Source of the DNA: Fagopyrum homotropicum
Taxonomy: Eukaryota; Streptophyta; Magnoliopsida; Caryophyllales; Polygonaceae
Length of the DNA: 64,000 nucleotides
Reading direction: 5' to 3'
NCBI GenBank assembly: GCA_033239125.1
Contig: BSWB01000004.1
Span: 33,539,501 to 33,603,500, forward strand
Numbering within the stretch: the first letter of the stretch is position 1; each line of letters begins with the position of its first letter. The notes below the pieces were generated by a model, which saw only the letters and a program-made list of their open reading frames with translations, searched no databases and was not told where the DNA came from. A program made the translations under genes and the position numbers. Of this stretch, positions 21,587 through 34,212 are shown piece after piece.

Positions 21587-21740
21587 TGTTCTTAAACAGC
21601 TACAATATCTTATTATCTTCTGTTAGAGAGATATTAGGAGTTGTTAAGAACTTATCTCATAGGAGACCTCTATCAATCATTGTATATATAAATATTCTAT
21701 GTTACCCTAATAACGAATCAATTCAGTCATCGTCTTATAC
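21575..21740 (+). repeat. 3' LTR of copia 2 (about 166 bp)
   Basis: Starts TGTAAACACT right after the polypurine tract; the end at TGTGCTCA (21740) is an estimate. It contains a TATATATAAATA stretch typical of a short LTR promoter. Confidence 0.6.
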
Positions 21741-21745
21741 TGTGC

Positions 21746-24700
21746 TCAGTTCGAAAATCAACCCATGAAAAAGCATCAACTACGCTAGCACTCCTATTGA
21801 AAATGCATCAATCAATGTTGCCAAACTGAAACTTATTTTATCAGATATGCCCAACAATAAAGGGAAAGTGACGATTTAAATGGCTTGTAGTGATCGTACA
21901 TGTGACGATTTAAAATTGGTTTCTTTATTAACATATTGAATATGAGCATGTAAAAACTGCTTCATTTTGCTAAAACAAGTTGAATATACTAAAACTGCTT
22001 ACATTATTTTTTTTAATTGGGGATTAGGTTTGGCCAAACTAATCATACTTTAGTTTTTTCTTTAATATTTCTTTTACTTGATGTTGTATAACTCTAATGA
22101 ATTTTTATTCGGGTTATAAAATAAATATTCTAGAATGAGAAGATTAGCTTAATAAAGCTCTTTTTATATGGATGATATAAACTAGGCCCCTGATTTTTCT
22201 GAATCATAAATAAAAGGAATAATTGTATCGATTGTCTGATACATGTGTATTGTTAAGGGTAAATACGTAATTGAAGAAGAAGCAAATAAAACTACCAGAA
22301 AGAGTTAGATCAGTCCCGCTCCTCCATTTGCATCCCAAAAAGGCCTAAACCTAATATCCCGTCCTTGATCATATACATCCACCGCCGTATCGGTTCATAG
22401 CTGGTGCAAAGAACCCAATCGACCCAATCAACGATCCCTTCCCGGCGCAAAGTAGTGGAACCACAGTAGACAATCTTAGTCGTTGCAAACCCAACTTCCC
22501 ATACCCGTGCAAAGTAGTTATCAAGTTTGTGTTTGATTACTGCATTCTTTTCATCATAAAAGCTAGAGTGTGTAGAGGGTATTACATGCTTGTTCTACTT
22601 TGCCGGTCTACATTGCTTATTGACATGCATTGCTTATTTGTTAGTCCTTCACTTTGATGGTTTGTTATTGTTCCAAATTTGTCTACTTCATTGTACCATT
22701 TTTTTTGTACTTTGCTTTGAAGTACTCGTGGACATATGTACTTCCACTTATACAAAGCATTGAATGCTTATACAAATAAAACTTCATACCTTTATGTGAC
22801 TGAAAATTGATTAAAAAATTCTAATACAATAATGATGTTATTGATATTAAGGCTTTTAATTAGATTATATTTCTTATACGGTTGAACTCAAACATCTATA
22901 CATAGAGTTTCGATTAGAACCATTTTTGTTGTTGGTGAAACTCATCATACTTAAAGAGTTATGGTTCATGTGTAGAGTGGAGTTTCCTTCCGATTAAATC
23001 CAAGTTTGGCAACTCTCCTCAGTTGTTCTCTTATTTAGAAGGCAAATGAGGCATGATCTTGCTAATTATTTACATTACATGATTTTTTTTATTTGTATCT
23101 TGAATTCTTTCCTTCTTTGTTAAGGAAGTGATTTGAATCTATTTGCTATGGCTGTTATTGGCAACTCTCCTCAGTTAATGAAGTGATTTGAATCTATTGG
23201 CTATGGCCCTCATATTGATATATAACTGAAGCTTCTTTATCTCTATTTGAAAAGTCAGTAATCGGTAACCTTCTAGGCTGAAGTTTATTTCCTTTTTGTT
23301 AGTTTTGGCTTCAGTATTGATGTTCAAATCGCAAGATCTTCTTAATATGTAAGCCAATTTTCTAGTCTTCTGAAAACCTTATTTGATACATTGTTGCACC
23401 TCCTAAATTTTAGATGTGACAAACTTGCTCTAAATGACCAGGTGATACTTTATTACGTATGATTTTTTTATTTTGGTTTCTTGAAATTTGGAGCGTCAAA
23501 ATACTAAAAATGTTGGTTTGGTGATTGCTTTTCCTACCGATATTTTCTTAGTGGTGTTAAACTGTGCAAATAAAGTACATAAAAGGTGAAGAATTGGTGC
23601 ATAAGAACTCCAAAGGATACAATAACAAATGAAGAGATCTGGGTTGGTGAGGTCTAACCACTGAGGTAACTCTTAAGTCTTAACTCGTGCAACGTCTACG
23701 GCATACTGTACATGTAATTGTTTGTCTAAATAAGTCCGTCTTGCTAAATAAACCATATGCATCTACGATTCCACGTAGACCTTGGACTCTTGTAGAATAA
23801 GGTTTAAGCCGTAACTACAAACACTCCAATTTGTTGAACATTACCATTGCCCTGAATGCTTATATCTATTAGGAAGTGAGTTCATAAATTTTAGATATGA
23901 CAAACTTGCTCAAAATGGCCATGTCCTGAATGCTTATATCTATTAGGAAGTGAGTTCATAAATTTTAGATATGACAAACTTGCTCAAAATGGCCATGTGA
24001 TACTTTACTTAGTAGAATTGGTGAGTAATTTTTTTTGGTATCAATTTAGAGTTATTAGTGTCTTGTTAATGAGTACCACCATATCTTCATAATTATCACT
24101 ATTGATGCATGATGTTTGAGTTACAGAGGCGCACACCTCCACTTGAGGTACAAGACTCCAAAGGCCTTTACACCTCGCGCCCTTTAAAACGAACCAATTG
24201 TAAAAGTTGGCTACCTCTCTTTTTGTGCTAAAACAAGGACAAGACACAAATTTCCTTCTAGTCTATAAGTATGAGATCGTCATGACATCATCCTCACAAA
24301 GTGAAGAATTTGGCATGCCTGCCCTTCACTACTTGCAACCCCCCCCCCCCCCCTCATCCCAACGACTCCTCACTCCCGAAGAGGCAACTCACTCTCTCCC
24401 CCTTCTCCATCCCTCTTAGCAATGACAGATAAAACTAAAGTATGGAAGTGAAAGGATCATTTATCGGGTTGAAATCAAGAATCAGAATAGAATGAGGAAT
24501 TGCCTTATTTGATTCTTGAATATGGTATTGGGTAAAATTTTAGACTAAAAATTTAGGTTGAAAGTACATTGATTTTACAAAATACGGTAGATATCTTAAT
24601 TTGTCTATTATCAATCAATGACCTAAAATACCATATTTTGAAAGATAAGTTAGAATCACCCAAATCTATAAAGCATCCAAGAATCAAGGAATGAAAAATA

Positions 24701-24775
24701 TTGGAATCACTCAATCCTGAAACATTCCTATACCTTTTTGGTATCAAATATGAAATCGGTTTGAATGATTTCAAA
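21746..24775. other. Non-coding spacer
   Basis: AT-rich, no gene or clear element recognised. A more GC-rich, leader-like patch (about 22300-22520, repeated GCAAAGNA) could be a gene or element remnant. It also contains a perfect tandem duplication (23851-23998), a diverged relative of that sequence near 23398-23450, a second imperfect duplication around 23128-23206 (AGTGATTTGAATCTATT) and a run of 15 C (24339-24353). Confidence 0.6.
23851..23998. repeat. Perfect 74-bp tandem duplication
   Basis: Two identical 74-base copies (23851-23924 and 23925-23998), starting CCTGAATGCT and ending GGCCATGT. Identity over the full unit implies a recent duplication. Confidence 0.95.
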
Positions 24776-24780
24776 ATTGT

Positions 24781-26205
24781 TGTTGGATTTTCGGTGTCCG
24801 GTTTTAGACCAAAGGGCCGTAGTCTCACTTACGTGAGTAGACGGTTCTCCCAATTGCCAAACAAATTAATATAATTATCTTGAACTAAAAACAAATTATT
24901 AACCAAGGGTTTGTAATATCCACAAAGGAGTAGACAAAACCCAACCAAGAGTTTGTAATCTCCACAAAAGAGTAGACAAAACTCAATCAAGAGTTTGTAG
25001 TCTCCAAAGGAGTAGACAAAACTCAACCAAGAGTTTGTAATCTCCACAAAGAAGTAGACAAAACTCAATCAAGAGTTTGTAGTCTCCAAAGGAGTAGACA
25101 AAACTCAAGCAAGAGTTTGTAATATCCGAAAAGGAGTAGACAAAACTCTAATAGAAGTTAAGTTCAATTACACGTCTTATAAACCGGTTGTTATATGTTA
25201 AAACCATTGACTTGGATAATGTAATGAGTCATTCATAAATTAATTTTCCTTCTAAGTGTATTCTCCCCTACACCGGGAATATCCAAATACCTTAGTGGGA
25301 TAAAACGTTACACGTTACAAAGACTAAGTAAGAGACTTACTTGTCTTACTTTGTAGAAAGGGTATTCCTAGGTTTTGTCAATACAAAACCAAACTAAGAT
25401 GGATGCCTATCCTTTGTCAATACAAAGGAACTATACTGGTCTTTCGAGTTTTGCAAACAAGCTTATAAGAAGGCCTATCCAATGTCAATACAATGGAACT
25501 AGAAGCTTTATTGTTGCAAAAACGAATATGCAATCAAGTGCAAATGGCTCTCCCTTTTATAGGCATAGGGGGCCACGGTTTTGGGGAGTTAAAAGCGGTT
25601 ACGAGCGGTTAAAAACGGTTATGGAAGTTACTTGGAAGTTACTTGGAAGATGGGCCTTGAAGCCCTAGAAAGCCCGAGGCCCGAGGCCCACATAGGGAGC
25701 CCAAAACCGCTCCCCGGAGCTAGCTTAGAGCTAGCTTATTTTTCTTGGTCCAAATACTTCCAATGAGCTTCATTCACTTTAATATAGCTAGGGTAAGCTC
25801 CAAGATCCTCAAATACTCAATATCTTAGCTCAAGCTAGTGTAGCTCCTTAAGAAGCTCACTAGCTGCTTCATTGACATTCACTAAGCATTTGAGCTTGGA
25901 TTGCTCCCAGTTTTTAACCACATATTCTTTAGCCAATATAAGGCCTAAAAACCAAAGGTGTGCCGATAAAATGTGGCTAAAAAGCCCCAAACGTCGGCCT
26001 TCTAAAAGCTAGCACAAGTTGACCTTGTCGTGAATCACCTTGCTTTGATTCGACTTCCCTTATAATACTAGTTGTTCTTAGTGCCGGTCACTTGGCTTGC
26101 CTCCCGCAACCCGGACCATAGTGACACACATGTGACCAACTCATTGCACCTTGTCTCAAGACAAGCTCAACGGTTACAATGAAGACTTAGCCCAAATCTC
26201 CAACA
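24781..26205 (-). repeat. 3' LTR of copia 3 (1425 bp)
   Basis: Uninterrupted LTR. It contains a tandem array (about 24900-25145) of roughly 45-base units alternating AGAGTTTGTAATCTCCACAA and AGAGTTTGTAGTCTCCAAAG types, each followed by GGAGTAGACAAAACTCAA. Short open frames in it are repeat artefacts. Confidence 0.95.
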
Positions 26206-26743
26206 TTCCTCCCCCATTTGAGCAAAGTCAAGAAACTTTTAATGGACATACATCCAAACAAAATATTCGCATAATCATAAATATCTTTCGATTGAATTTA
26301 TTGAATTAGTATAATTACACATTCTGCACTAAAGAATTGTGGTGTCCTAATGGATTGAACCACTTAACTTGTTGAAGTACATGAAGGCAACATACACGGA
26401 ATTTACATTTCCTTTACAAATAAATGACACATTTAAAGGCTATTGTGTCCTAATCCTTTAATGAACATATAGGCGAGTCGACCATCTACTCCCTTGAAGA
26501 AGCCTTGACACTTCACGTTCACGTAGCCAACTCTCTTTTGATCTTGCACCTATAATTGCAATTTTTCAAAAGAGTTGTTAAGAAATCACATATTTCAAAC
26601 TATACATATTATATAGGCATAGAGCATTACCTTGGATGGACATATTATGCTCAAAACTTCTTGGAATGGGCTTTCCTCATTGAATTCGGCTAAGGCATCA
26701 AGCCATAGGCGAATTGGGTGTCCTACGACAAGTCGTTATCAAT

Positions 26744-28915
26744 TTAGGTCGTTAACCCCATCCCCTTGGCTGACTTTTGAACTAAGTCCCTAGCCAAGCT
26801 CTTGGTTAAGTGATCGGCTAGATTATTGTGTGTTCTCACAAAATCGACCGATATTATACCGTGAGTTATGAGCTCTCTAACCGAGCTATGTCTCACACCA
26901 AGATGTCTTGATTTCCCATTGTACGTTTGGCTATAAGCTTTAGCCAACGTAGCTGCACTATCACAATGAATCGAGATAGGAGAAACCGGTTTTGGCCATA
27001 GAGGAATTTCTAGAACCAAATTTTTTAGCCATTCAGCTTCCTTGCCGGCAGCGACAAGTGCCACAAACTCGGACTCCATGGTCGAGGTTGTAATGCACGT
27101 TTGCTTCTTTGAAGCCCATGAAATGGCACCACCACCTAACAAGAAAACCCATCCTGTGGTGGATGAGTGATCATCTAGATTAGTGATCCATGAAGCATCC
27201 GAGTAGCCTTCTATCACTGAAGGATACTTACTGTACAAGATGCCAAAACCCATGGTCCCCTTGAGGTACCTAAGCACACGCCTTAGTGCCTTCCAATGTT
27301 GTGAGCTAGGACAACTTGTGTATCTACTCAATTTACCAATAGCAAAAGCAATATCTGGCCTAGTGCTAGTCATTGCATACATGCAACATCCTATTACTTG
27401 TGCATACTCAAGTTGAGAGACAGCTGATCCTTGGTTGGGCATCAACTTCTCACTTGAGTCCATAGGATTACTAACAATTGTACTTTTATCACATTGAAAG
27501 CGTTTGACAATCTTCTCAATGTAGTGTGATTGTGTGAGGCTTAAGCCTTTGGAATCACGTTTGATTCTTATGCCCAGAATCACATCCGCCTCACCCAAGT
27601 CTTTCATAGAAAACTTAGTGGACAAGAAATCATTAGTGAGATCTACTTGTCTTTGGTTTGTTCCAAAGATCAACATGTCATCAACATATAAGCATATGAT
27701 CACACCTTGACCGGTATGATCAAACTTACTATAGACACACTTGTCAGTTTGATTTATCTTAAATCCATTTGACAATACGACATCATCAAACTTTTGATGC
27801 CATTGCTTTGGAGCTTGCTTTAGTCCATACAAGGATTTGACCAAGCGACATACTTTGTGCTCTTGTCCTTTTAAAACAAACCCTTCAGGTTGTCTCATAT
27901 ACACTTCCTCATCTAGATCACCATTAAGGAATGCTGTCTTGACATCCATTTGATGAATCACTAGATTATGTATAGCCGTCATAGCTATTAATAACCTAAT
28001 GGTTATAATCCTAGCCACCGGAGCATATGTGTCAAAGTAATCGACACCTTCCCTTTGTCTAAAGCCTTGGATGACCAAGCGTGCTTTAAACTTGTCAATG
28101 GAACCGTCAACTTTCATCTTCCTCTTGAAGATCCATTTGCATCCCAAAGGTTTGCAACCGGAAGGAAGGTTGGGTAACTCCCATGTATGGTTACCCATAA
28201 TGGAGTCCATCTCCTCTTGGACTGCTTCCTTCCAAAAGGCAACATCTTGAGACTTCATGGCCTCATCAAATGTCTTTGGATCCTCATCCATATGAAAGTA
28301 AGAGTGACGATCCATTTCATTATCCCTTGATCCTTCAACCAAGAACACTTGGAAAATTGATTTTTGGGACAAATTAATGCTCATAGGAGCAATCTCTGGC
28401 AAGTCAAGCCCGTGGGACGCTTGCCAGGATTCATCTTGAATGCTACGATGCTTGTTTGGGTGTTCCTCATCTAAAGTCACGTTGATCACTTCCCTAGGCC
28501 TAGGAGCCGAGGTGAAGCGATCTTCATCAAAGATGGCATCCCTAGACTCTATTACGGTATTAACCGAGATGAAGTCATTTGGTTCTATCACATAGAACCT
28601 ATATGCTTTGGAGTGTTCGACATAGCCAATGAACACACACTCAACACCTCTTTCACCTAAAGTCTTACGTTTGTTGTCATTTAGCCTTACTATGGCTCGA
28701 CATCCCCAAACTCGTAAGTAATGTAGGTTCGGTTTCCTTTTGAACCATAGTTCGTAAGGAGTCTTCTTGCTTCTTTTGTTTGGAACACGATTAAGCAAGT
28801 AGTTTGCCGTGAGCATAGCTTCACCCCAAAACGAATTCTTAAGACCCGAGTAAGACAACATGGCATTGACCATCTCTTTAAGCACTCGGTTCTTTCGTTC
28901 GGCCACACCATTTGA
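26744..28915 (-). CDS. Copia 3 pol, C-terminal part: integrase end, RT, RNase H
   Basis: Starts just after an in-frame TAA (28918-28916) with MAERKNRVLKEMV, which holds the third catalytic acid of integrase. Then come the RT (CKWIFKRKMKVDGSIDKFKA; MDVKTAFLNG; catalytic YVDDMLIFG) and RNase H (GYSDASW, TSTMESEF, HCDSAATLA), ending at TTDLGMGLTT-equivalent residues with stop at 26744. All 720 codons are open and catalytic motifs are intact. Translation from the element RNA would be prevented by the preceding stop, which lies inside the integrase core. Confidence 0.93.
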   Translation of the reverse strand, partial: SNGVAERKNRVLKEMVNAMLSYSGLKNSFWGEAMLTANYLLNRVPNKRSKKTPYELWFKRKPNLHYLRVWGCRAIVRLNDNKRKTLGERGVECVFIGYVEHSKAYRFYVIEPNDFISVNTVIESRDAIFDEDRFTSAPRPREVINVTLDEEHPNKHRSIQDESWQASHGLDLPEIAPMSINLSQKSIFQVFLVEGSRDNEMDRHSYFHMDEDPKTFDEAMKSQDVAFWKEAVQEEMDSIMGNHTWELPNLPSGCKPLGCKWIFKRKMKVDGSIDKFKARLVIQGFRQREGVDYFDTYAPVARIITIRLLIAMTAIHNLVIHQMDVKTAFLNGDLDEEVYMRQPEGFVLKGQEHKVCRLVKSLYGLKQAPKQWHQKFDDVVLSNGFKINQTDKCVYSKFDHTGQGVIICLYVDDMLIFGTNQRQVDLTNDFLSTKFSMKDLGEADVILGIRIKRDSKGLSLTQSHYIEKIVKRFQCDKSTIVSNPMDSSEKLMPNQGSAVSQLEYAQVIGCCMYAMTSTRPDIAFAIGKLSRYTSCPSSQHWKALRRVLRYLKGTMGFGILYSKYPSVIEGYSDASWITNLDDHSSTTGWVFLLGGGAISWASKKQTCITTSTMESEFVALVAAGKEAEWLKNLVLEIPLWPKPVSPISIHCDSAATLAKAYSQTYNGKSRHLGVRHSSVRELITHGIISVDFVRTHNNLADHLTKSLARDLVQKSAKGMGLTT

Positions 28916-29880
28916 TTATGGTGTGTAAGGTGCCGTGGTCTCATGTATGATCCCGACACTCTCAAAGTATTCCTTATCCATAAATTCACCACCACGATCC
29001 GTGCGTAGTCTTTTTATTAAGGTACCTTGTTGCAACTCAGATTCATTCTTGAATACATAGAATTTGTCTAAGGCATCACTCTTTGCAAAGAGTAGATATA
29101 CATAACAATACCTAGAGTAATCATCTATGAATGTTACATAATACTTCTTCTTTCCTAATGAAGGAGTAGAGTGCAAGTCGCCTAGATCCGAGTGAACTAA
29201 GCCGAGCATTGATTGTTCTCTTTCAACTCTAGGAAATGGAAGTCTTGTTATCTTGGTCAATATGCACGTTTTACACTTGTCTTTTGGCAAGTCAAGTTTA
29301 GGTAAAATACCATCCTTAGTCATGTCATTCATACGCTTAAAATGAACGTGTCCAAGTCGTGCATGCCATTTAACAAAATCACAATTGGAAGAAGAAGAAG
29401 AAGAAGACAATGTAAACAAACTGTTCTTGTTTATATTACTATTAGAAAGTTTACTACATAAAGAGAGAAGAAACATATTATTGTTCCAATGGCCAAAGCC
29501 TACAAATGTTCCTCTCCTAGATAATACACAACGGTCGGCTTCTATGACTTGTTTGAAGCCAAGCCTATTGAGTACACCACCAGAAACCACATTCTTTCTA
29601 ATGGCTGGTGCATGTAGTACATTTGACAAGACTAGAGTCTTGCCACTTGTGAAGTATAGATCAACCCGTCCTCTTCCTAGAACGGGGGTGGTAGACTCAT
29701 TTCCCATATGTATGAGTGCTCCATCGTTAGCAACAGCGTATGTCTTGAACCAACGGCGATCTTTGCAAACATGAGTTGTTGCACCCGAGTCCACCCACCA
29801 TCCAAGGTCATCAACCTTGGTTTGAGGGGTTTTGGCCACTTTGGCCTCCACCCTTGGATCAATCATCCTTAACCTTGCAA
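28916..29880 (-). pseudogene. Copia 3 protease and integrase N-terminal part
   Basis: Open frame in the same phase as the downstream part. Protease motif WWVDSGATTHV, then the pre-integrase zinc region (WHARLGHVHFKRM, CKTCILTK) and integrase core residues HSDLGDL and LRTDRGGEF. It ends at a single stop codon, TAA, between TAPYTP and SNG, where related elements have an amino acid, probably Gln. The start overlaps the end of gag in a different frame near 29860-29880. Confidence 0.88.
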
Positions 29881-30695
29881 TCCCGCTTGAAGTGGCCAGT
29901 CTTGCCACACTTCCAACAAGAACCTTTTGGTTTCTTGTCAACATTATCCTTCTTGGACTTCTTGGACTTATTTCCCTTGTCCTTGCCCTTTCCTTTAAAC
30001 CTCTTCCTTTTGCCCTTGCCATCCATCATGTTGGCCTCATGGGAAGTAGAAGTTTTATCCTCCTTCTTGAGTCCCCCTTCTTGTGCTCTAAGGCCTTGTT
30101 CAATTTGAAGGTGAGAGCCAAGTTCCACCAACGTGAGTTCTTCCTTCTTGTGCTTTAGCACATGGCGGAAGCCCTTCCGCGAAGGGGGGAGCTTATCCAT
30201 TATAGATGAAAGCGCAATGGCCTCATCCATATGCATGTCATGTTGAGTGAACCTCCCAAGAATCCAGAGCAATTCATTGTATTGTTCCATTACCGGCCTT
30301 GAGTCCACCATTTTATATGAGTTAAAATCCGAGACTAAGAATTTGCGAGATGAAGCATCATCCGCCATGTACGTAGACTCCAATTGATCCCACATTGATG
30401 TTGATGACTCTACACATTGGTAGACATCAAACAATGCATCACTCATGTCATTGAGAATATGACCACGACATATGTAGTCATCATTATCCCATTTGCTCCT
30501 TCGTCGGACAACCTCTATCTCCTCCACCATATCATCAACCGGCTCGGCCGGTCTAGGAGTAGTGAGTACATAAGCGACTTTTAGTGTAGTCAAGAGGAAG
30601 TGCATTTTCTTTTGCCACCTCCTAAAGTCTACACCCTCAAACTTATCCAACTTTCCAAAATGAGAAGTTATTTCTATCATTAACGTCTTACTCAT
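29859..30695 (-). CDS. Copia 3 gag
   Basis: 278 codons from ATG at 30695. N-terminal gag domain (KFEGVDFRRWQKKMHFLL), UBN2-type central region, a Lys-rich basic stretch and a zinc knuckle CWKCGKTGHFKRDC near the C-terminus (about residues 259-272). The knuckle binds element RNA in the particle. Gag ends KVKDD, followed by a stop. In most copia elements gag and pol share one frame; here pol continues in another phase, so a small insertion or deletion near 29860 is likely. Confidence 0.9.
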   Translation of the reverse strand: MSKTLMIEITSHFGKLDKFEGVDFRRWQKKMHFLLTTLKVAYVLTTPRPAEPVDDMVEEIEVVRRRSKWDNDDYICRGHILNDMSDALFDVYQCVESSTSMWDQLESTYMADDASSRKFLVSDFNSYKMVDSRPVMEQYNELLWILGRFTQHDMHMDEAIALSSIMDKLPPSRKGFRHVLKHKKEELTLVELGSHLQIEQGLRAQEGGLKKEDKTSTSHEANMMDGKGKRKRFKGKGKDKGNKSKKSKKDNVDKKPKGSCWKCGKTGHFKRDCKVKDD

Positions 30696-32719
30696 TATTG
30701 ATCAATCCAATCCTACAAAACAATTAACAATAAATACACTTAGAAGATTGTTGGATTTTCGGTGTCCGATTTTAGACCAAAGGGCCGTAGTCTCACTTAT
30801 GTGAGTAGACGGTTCTCCCAATTGCCAAACAAATTAATATAATTATCTTGAACTAAAAACAAGTTATTAACCAAGGGTTTGTAATATCCACAAAGGAGTA
30901 GACAAAACCCAACCAAGAGTTTGTAATCTCCACAAAAGAGTAGACAAAACTCAATCAAGAGTTTGTAGTCTCCAAAGGAGTAGATAAAACTCAACCAAGA
31001 GTTTGTAATCTCCACAAAGGAGTAGACAAAACTCAATCAAGAGTTTGTAGTCTCCAAAGGAGTAGACAAAACTCAAGCAAGAGTTTGTAATCTCCGAAAA
31101 GGAGTAGACAAAACTCTAATAGAAGTTAAGTTCAAATACACATCTTATAAACCGGTTGTTATATGTTAAAACCATTGACTTGGATAATGTAATGAGTCAT
31201 TCATAAATTAATTTTCCTTCTAAGTGTATTCTCCCCTACACCGGGAATATCCAAATACCTTAGTGGGATAAAACGTTACACGTTACAAAGACTAAGTAAG
31301 AGACTTACTTGTCTTACTTTGTAGAAAGAGTATTCCTAGGTTTTGTCAATACAAAACCAAACTAAGATGGATGCCTATCCTTTGTCAATACAAAGGAACT
31401 ATACTGGTCTTTCGAGTTTTGCAAACAAGCTTATAAGAAGGCCTATCCAATGTCAATATAATGGAACTAGAAGCTTTATTGTTGCAAAAACGAATATGCA
31501 ATCAAGTGCAAATGGCTCTCCCTTTTATAGGCATAGGGGGCCACGGTTTTGGGGAGTTAAAAGCGGTTAAGAGCGGTTAAAAACGGTTATGGAAGTTACT
31601 TGAAAGTTACTTGGAAGATGGGCATTGAAGCCCTAGAAAGCCCGAGGCCCGAGGCCCACATAGGGAGCCCAAAACCGCTCCCCGGAGCTAGCTTAGAGCT
31701 AACTTATTTTTCTTGGTCCAAATTCTTCCAATGAGCTTCATTCACTTTAATATAGGTAGGGTAAGCTCCAAGATCCTCAAATACTCAATATCTTAGCTCA
31801 AGCTAGTGTAGCTCCTTAAGAAGCTCACTAGCTGCTTCATTGACATTCACTAAGCATTTGAGCTTGGATTGCTCCCAGTTTTTAACCACATATTCTTTAG
31901 CCAATATAAGACATAAGAACCAAAGGTGTGCTGATAAAATGTGGCTAAAAAGCCCCAAACGTCGGCCTTCTAAAAGCTAGCAGAAGTTGACCTTGTCGTG
32001 AATCACCTTGCTTTGATTCGACTCCCCTTATAATACTAGTTGTTCTTAGTGCCGGTCACTTGGCTTGTCTCCCGCAACCCGGACTAGAGCTGTCAAACGG
32101 GGCTAACAGGTCGGGTTCGGGTCGGGTTATAACAAGCTCGGGTTGGAATTGGGTCGGGTAAAAAGTAGGCTTGGTTTTTAAACGGGTTGTTTCGGGTCGG
32201 GTCGGTTTGGGTCGGGTACCAAATGTTCGGGTTAAAACGGGTTATCGGGTAGCATCGGTTCTTTTCGTGGTGCCAAACGGGGTTGGCGGGTCGATTTTGG
32301 TTTGGGTCAAACGGGTCCGCGGGTCGAGTTCGGGTCGGGTCAAACGGGGTCGGGTTGAAATCGAGTCGGGTATAAATAGGTTTGTTTTTGTTAGCGGGTT
32401 GTTTCGGATCGGGTCAATTTGGGTCGGGTACTAGTTATTCGGGTTGGAACGGGTTATCGGGTAGACTTGGTTCTTGGGCCATAACAAATCGGTTTAGTTG
32501 GTTCTCGGGTCACTTCGGGCCGGATTATTTTTGATTTTTAATGTTTTGAGAGGTGCCAATTAAGGCGGGTCAAGTTCGGTTTGCTCAAAGATGATATGAT
32601 TTCTAACATCTTTATTCAGATCGGTTTTGGATGGTGCAATTTTCGAGTTAAATCAAAATTACCTAGTTATGTGAATATTTTGGTCTAATAAAATATGGAA
32701 TCCGCAAATGATTTTAGTT

Positions 32720-33880
32720 GGATCGGATAATTATTAGCCAATATGTTAGTATGGGCGGCAAAACCAATTTTATCCGCCAATCCGGTCTGAAAATTTCGTT
32801 GACTCGATCCGAAAAACCCCGATATTTTAGTATCCGTTTTGATCCGGTTAAAATCCGATACGGGAGATCTTCCTGGATCAACGGATCGGATACGGATCAA
32901 GGTTTTAGGCATCCGAATATCCACGGATATCCGAATAATCATGGATATCCGCTATCCGGATACTCATGGATCAGTGGCTCACCTGATATCCATGGATAAT
33001 CGAATATCCAAATATCCGTGGATCATCGGATTCATCGCCTCACCAGATCGTCTTAGGCATCCGAGTACCCGTTTTGTTTTATGAAGGATAAATCAACATT
33101 GTATGTACTAATATTTATATTTAAAAAATATATGTATTTAATGGGAAAATATTTGAGTTAGCCAAAACAATGAATTAATAATGTTAATTTGTTACAACTT
33201 AATAACTTACGCACACTTGTTTACTTTATAAGTTCATAATAATCTTTTACTATAAGTGGGTATGATTTTAAAATATTAATTCTTATAAATATGATTATAA
33301 TTTGGTCTTAATAATAATTTTTTAATAGAAGTTGGTCTCATTTTAATGAACGAATGTCTATAATAATCTTTAATTATAAGTTGGTCTCGTACTCTCGTTT
33401 TCAGATATAATTATAAAATGTAAAGATATAGATATCTATTGTTTTAAACCTTATTTTTATTTTCTTATTATAACGTACTTTAATATTCTATTTTTTTTAT
33501 CATCTGTATACTTATCATTTTTACTTTGATTTGTTTTGTGCCTTTTAATTGTTTTTTCATTACATTTTGTGATAAACAAAGTAGCAAATATATATCCGGA
33601 TCAAACGGATATTCAGATCAATCGGATATCGGATATGGCTAAATCATTTTTGCATATTCAGATCAAGAGGATATCCGGATCAATCGGGTCAAACAAAAGT
33701 CATTCGGATCATCCGGATATCCGTGGATAATAATCAGATCCGATCCAACCAAATCATTTCGCATACTATATTTTGGATTCCAGATCAACCGGACATCCGG
33801 ATAATTATCCGATCCGATCATGGGAAAATGCCGGATATCCAACCAAATACGAATCGAATGGATATCCGAATTTAAAACCA
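32720..33880. repeat. ATCCGGATATCC-rich zones inside the hAT element
   Basis: Two clusters (about 32820-33070 and 33590-33880) of short, mostly palindromic ATCCGGAT/GGATATCC repeats flank an AT-rich centre. The left side begins TATGGGCGGCAAAACC (32749), resembling a hAT terminus. No matching right terminus or target duplication was found, so a second nested hAT copy is only inferred. Confidence 0.5.
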
Positions 33881-33897
33881 GGAGATATTTAACATGA

Positions 33898-34137
33898 GTG
33901 ATCATTACAATTATCTCGATAATTATTGCTAGTGAAGAAAGATAATTTATGAAAATATAAGAAATTTACTGGTACTAAAAAAGAAAGAGAATATTGAAAA
34001 ACAAAACACATTTATTAGTATTTTGATAAAAGCCATTTATCTTCTTCCTTTGTTAATCAGTGATAATCACTAACATTTATAGATGCTTTTATATTGATAT
34101 TTTTTAATTAATCTAATTTAATATTCATTAAAATGTC

Positions 34138-34178
<41 letters not shown>

Positions 34179-34179
34179 C

Positions 34180-34212
<33 letters not shown>

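Larger units (their letters stand above)
17554..21740 (+). mobile_element. Decayed Ty1/copia element, copia 2
   Basis: LTR remnants sharing TGTAAACACT.ATGTTCTTA at 17554 and 21575 bracket gag and pol remnants in one orientation. A polypurine tract, TGAGGGGGAA (21565-21574), directly precedes the 3' LTR. No matching target duplication was found. It lies about 310 bp after the EF1-beta coding region. The 17700-17945 part has short local duplications (for example TTTAACTGATTCAAACCCAA). Confidence 0.8.

Noticed and set aside
29385..30158. Plus-strand frames opposite copia 3 gag-pol
   Set aside because: Antisense shadows of a clearly coding minus strand.
32171..33084. Several open frames in the hAT element rich in Gly, Val, Arg or Ile, Arg, Ser
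   Set aside because: Translations of GGGTCGGGTT and ATCCGGAT repeats; no transposase motifs.
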